DNA from: Gallionella sp. UBA6045
Lineage (GTDB): Bacteria; Pseudomonadota; Gammaproteobacteria; Burkholderiales; Gallionellaceae
Length of the DNA stretch: 6,732 bases
Direction of reading: 5' to 3'
Assembly (NCBI GenBank): GCA_002429165.1
Contig: DIYV01000056.1
Span: 1-6,732 of the forward strand
Shown: positions 6,416-6,732 of the stretch, in pieces
How positions within the stretch are numbered: position 1 is the first letter of the stretch
Layout of the letters: each line of letters opens with the position of its first letter
The notes under the pieces: generated by a model
Seen by the model: only the letters and a program-made list of their open reading frames with translations
Told to the model about the DNA's origin: nothing
The model's database searches: none
Translations under genes and position numbers: made by a program

Positions 6416-6421
6416 TGTCAA
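6394..6421 (-). promoter_or_regulatory. Perfect-consensus sigma70 promoter of the cyclase-PDE operon
   Basis: On the minus strand TTGACA (6416-6421) and TATAAT (6394-6399) both match consensus exactly, with a 16-base spacer. The start should lie near 6387, leaving a leader of about 32 bases before the ATG at 6355. Eleven of the 16 spacer bases are an operator palindrome. Such strong boxes suggest a promoter held down by a bound regulator rather than one needing an activator; MerR proteins also bind spacers, though usually of 19-20 bases. Confidence 0.8.
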
Positions 6422-6518
6422 GTGATATTTACACTAAGTTATCTGGACATCCTGCTGCATACAAATTAAATTATTTAACTGTGCAACGGAATTTACATGG
6501 AATTAATTGGTATTAAAT

Positions 6519-6577
6519 TGGACAGTACAAGTAAATATAGTATTAGACAGTCCAAATATACATATGGACTGTCTAAT
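6519..6577. promoter_or_regulatory. Distal TGGACAGTCCA cluster with a 13-bp inverted repeat
   Basis: Three near-copies, each one base off the palindrome, lie at 6519-6529 (TGGACAGTACA), 6544-6554 (TAGACAGTCCA) and 6565-6575 (TGGACTGTCTA). The last two are mirror images within a perfect 13-base inverted repeat (6542-6554 and 6565-6577) around a 10-base AT-rich spacer. The cluster lies about 100-190 bp upstream of the operon promoter in AT-rich DNA. It may be an auxiliary site allowing a DNA loop, or the control region of a rightward gene beyond the window. Confidence 0.6.
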
Positions 6578-6732
6578 TATGCGCTCTCCGTGCCCTGGCC
6601 GGAACTACGATCATTAGATTGATTGAGGTTGAGTATGCCGGTCATAAGCATCCGTGCTTCAGATCATTGAATGGATGCAACCGTTAGGTAAGGTCCGCCC
6701 AGATGCATTTGGTGCGCAAGCGCACCCTACAA
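6578..6732. other. Right-end stretch without a recognisable gene
   Basis: No convincing coding region is seen. An ATG at 6635 preceded by GAGG opens only 11 codons before TGA at 6668. With the operator region it makes a gene-free interval from 6356 to the end. Only the short palindrome at 6711-6726 stands out. Confidence 0.5.
6711..6726. repeat. Short dispersed-type palindrome at the window edge
   Basis: GGTGCGC (6711-6717) and GCGCACC (6720-6726) form a perfect 7-bp stem around AA, followed by CTACAA. Read on the minus strand it begins TTGTAGGGTGCGC, a form I associate with intergenic repeats dispersed in many proteobacterial genomes. The element may continue past the window. Confidence 0.4.

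Noticed and set aside
6419..6437. CRP-like site (AGTGA...ACACT) upstream of the operon promoter
   Set aside because: The half-sites and spacing do not fit TGTGA-N6-TCACA; only AGTG/CACT pair. It would be appealing for a cAMP gene but the match is too poor.
6518..6546. Rightward promoter TTGGAC-17-TATTAG
   Set aside because: Both boxes match consensus weakly and coincide with operator copies; no rightward gene is visible before the window ends.
6635..6670. 11-codon ORF with a GAGG in front as a leader peptide
   Set aside because: It is too short to judge, with no attenuator hairpins or regulated gene visible after it.

Overview
The window looks like a chromosomal segment of a free-living Gram-negative proteobacterium, most likely a betaproteobacterium of the Nitrosomonadales/Gallionellaceae type. 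The grounds are two outer-membrane beta-barrel genes, a soluble c-di-GMP enzyme, a bacterial class III cyclase, sigma70-type promoters, mid-range base composition and dispersed palindromic repeats of a kind common in such genomes. The lineage is an inference from protein style, not from a marker gene.

Layout. Positions 1-343 hold no gene but two repeat elements: a diverged palindrome (52-119) and a 116-bp element with 18-bp perfect terminal inverted repeats (145-260). A complete plus-strand gene for a Wzi-family outer-membrane capsule-assembly protein follows (344-1924). Between 1968 and 2262 lies an array of six related hairpins whose stems differ in sequence but keep pairing. A small minus-strand outer-membrane beta-barrel gene (2262-2753) has its own promoter and two inverted repeats upstream. 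At 2879-3025 is a 147-bp remnant of the 3' end of a second wzi-like gene, about 84% identical to the intact one and carrying an in-frame stop.

The right half is a two-gene minus-strand operon. The first gene (4793-6355) encodes an unusual fusion: a MerR-type DNA-binding domain, a PAS-like region and a class III nucleotide cyclase domain with a complete set of catalytic residues of the class IIIb (Lys/Thr) type. Two bases after it starts a PAS-GGDEF-EAL protein (3003-4790) with an intact EAL phosphodiesterase site and a degenerate GADEF motif. The operon is preceded by a perfect-consensus promoter (TTGACA, 16 bp, TATAAT). Copies of the palindrome TGGACAGTCCA lie in its spacer, over its start site and near the start codon, and a second cluster lies 100-190 bp further upstream.

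How it may work together (inference): the MerR-cyclase protein probably binds the TGGACAGTCCA sites and controls its own operon, while making cAMP in response to a signal sensed by its PAS-like region. The co-transcribed PDE would lower c-di-GMP. The module would therefore link a one-component transcription factor to both cyclic-nucleotide pools. Surface outputs such as the neighbouring capsule-anchoring Wzi and the small barrel protein are plausible but unproven targets; no TGGACAGTCCA site is seen near either. The strongest candidates for something not yet described are this module with its operator array, and the covarying hairpin array.
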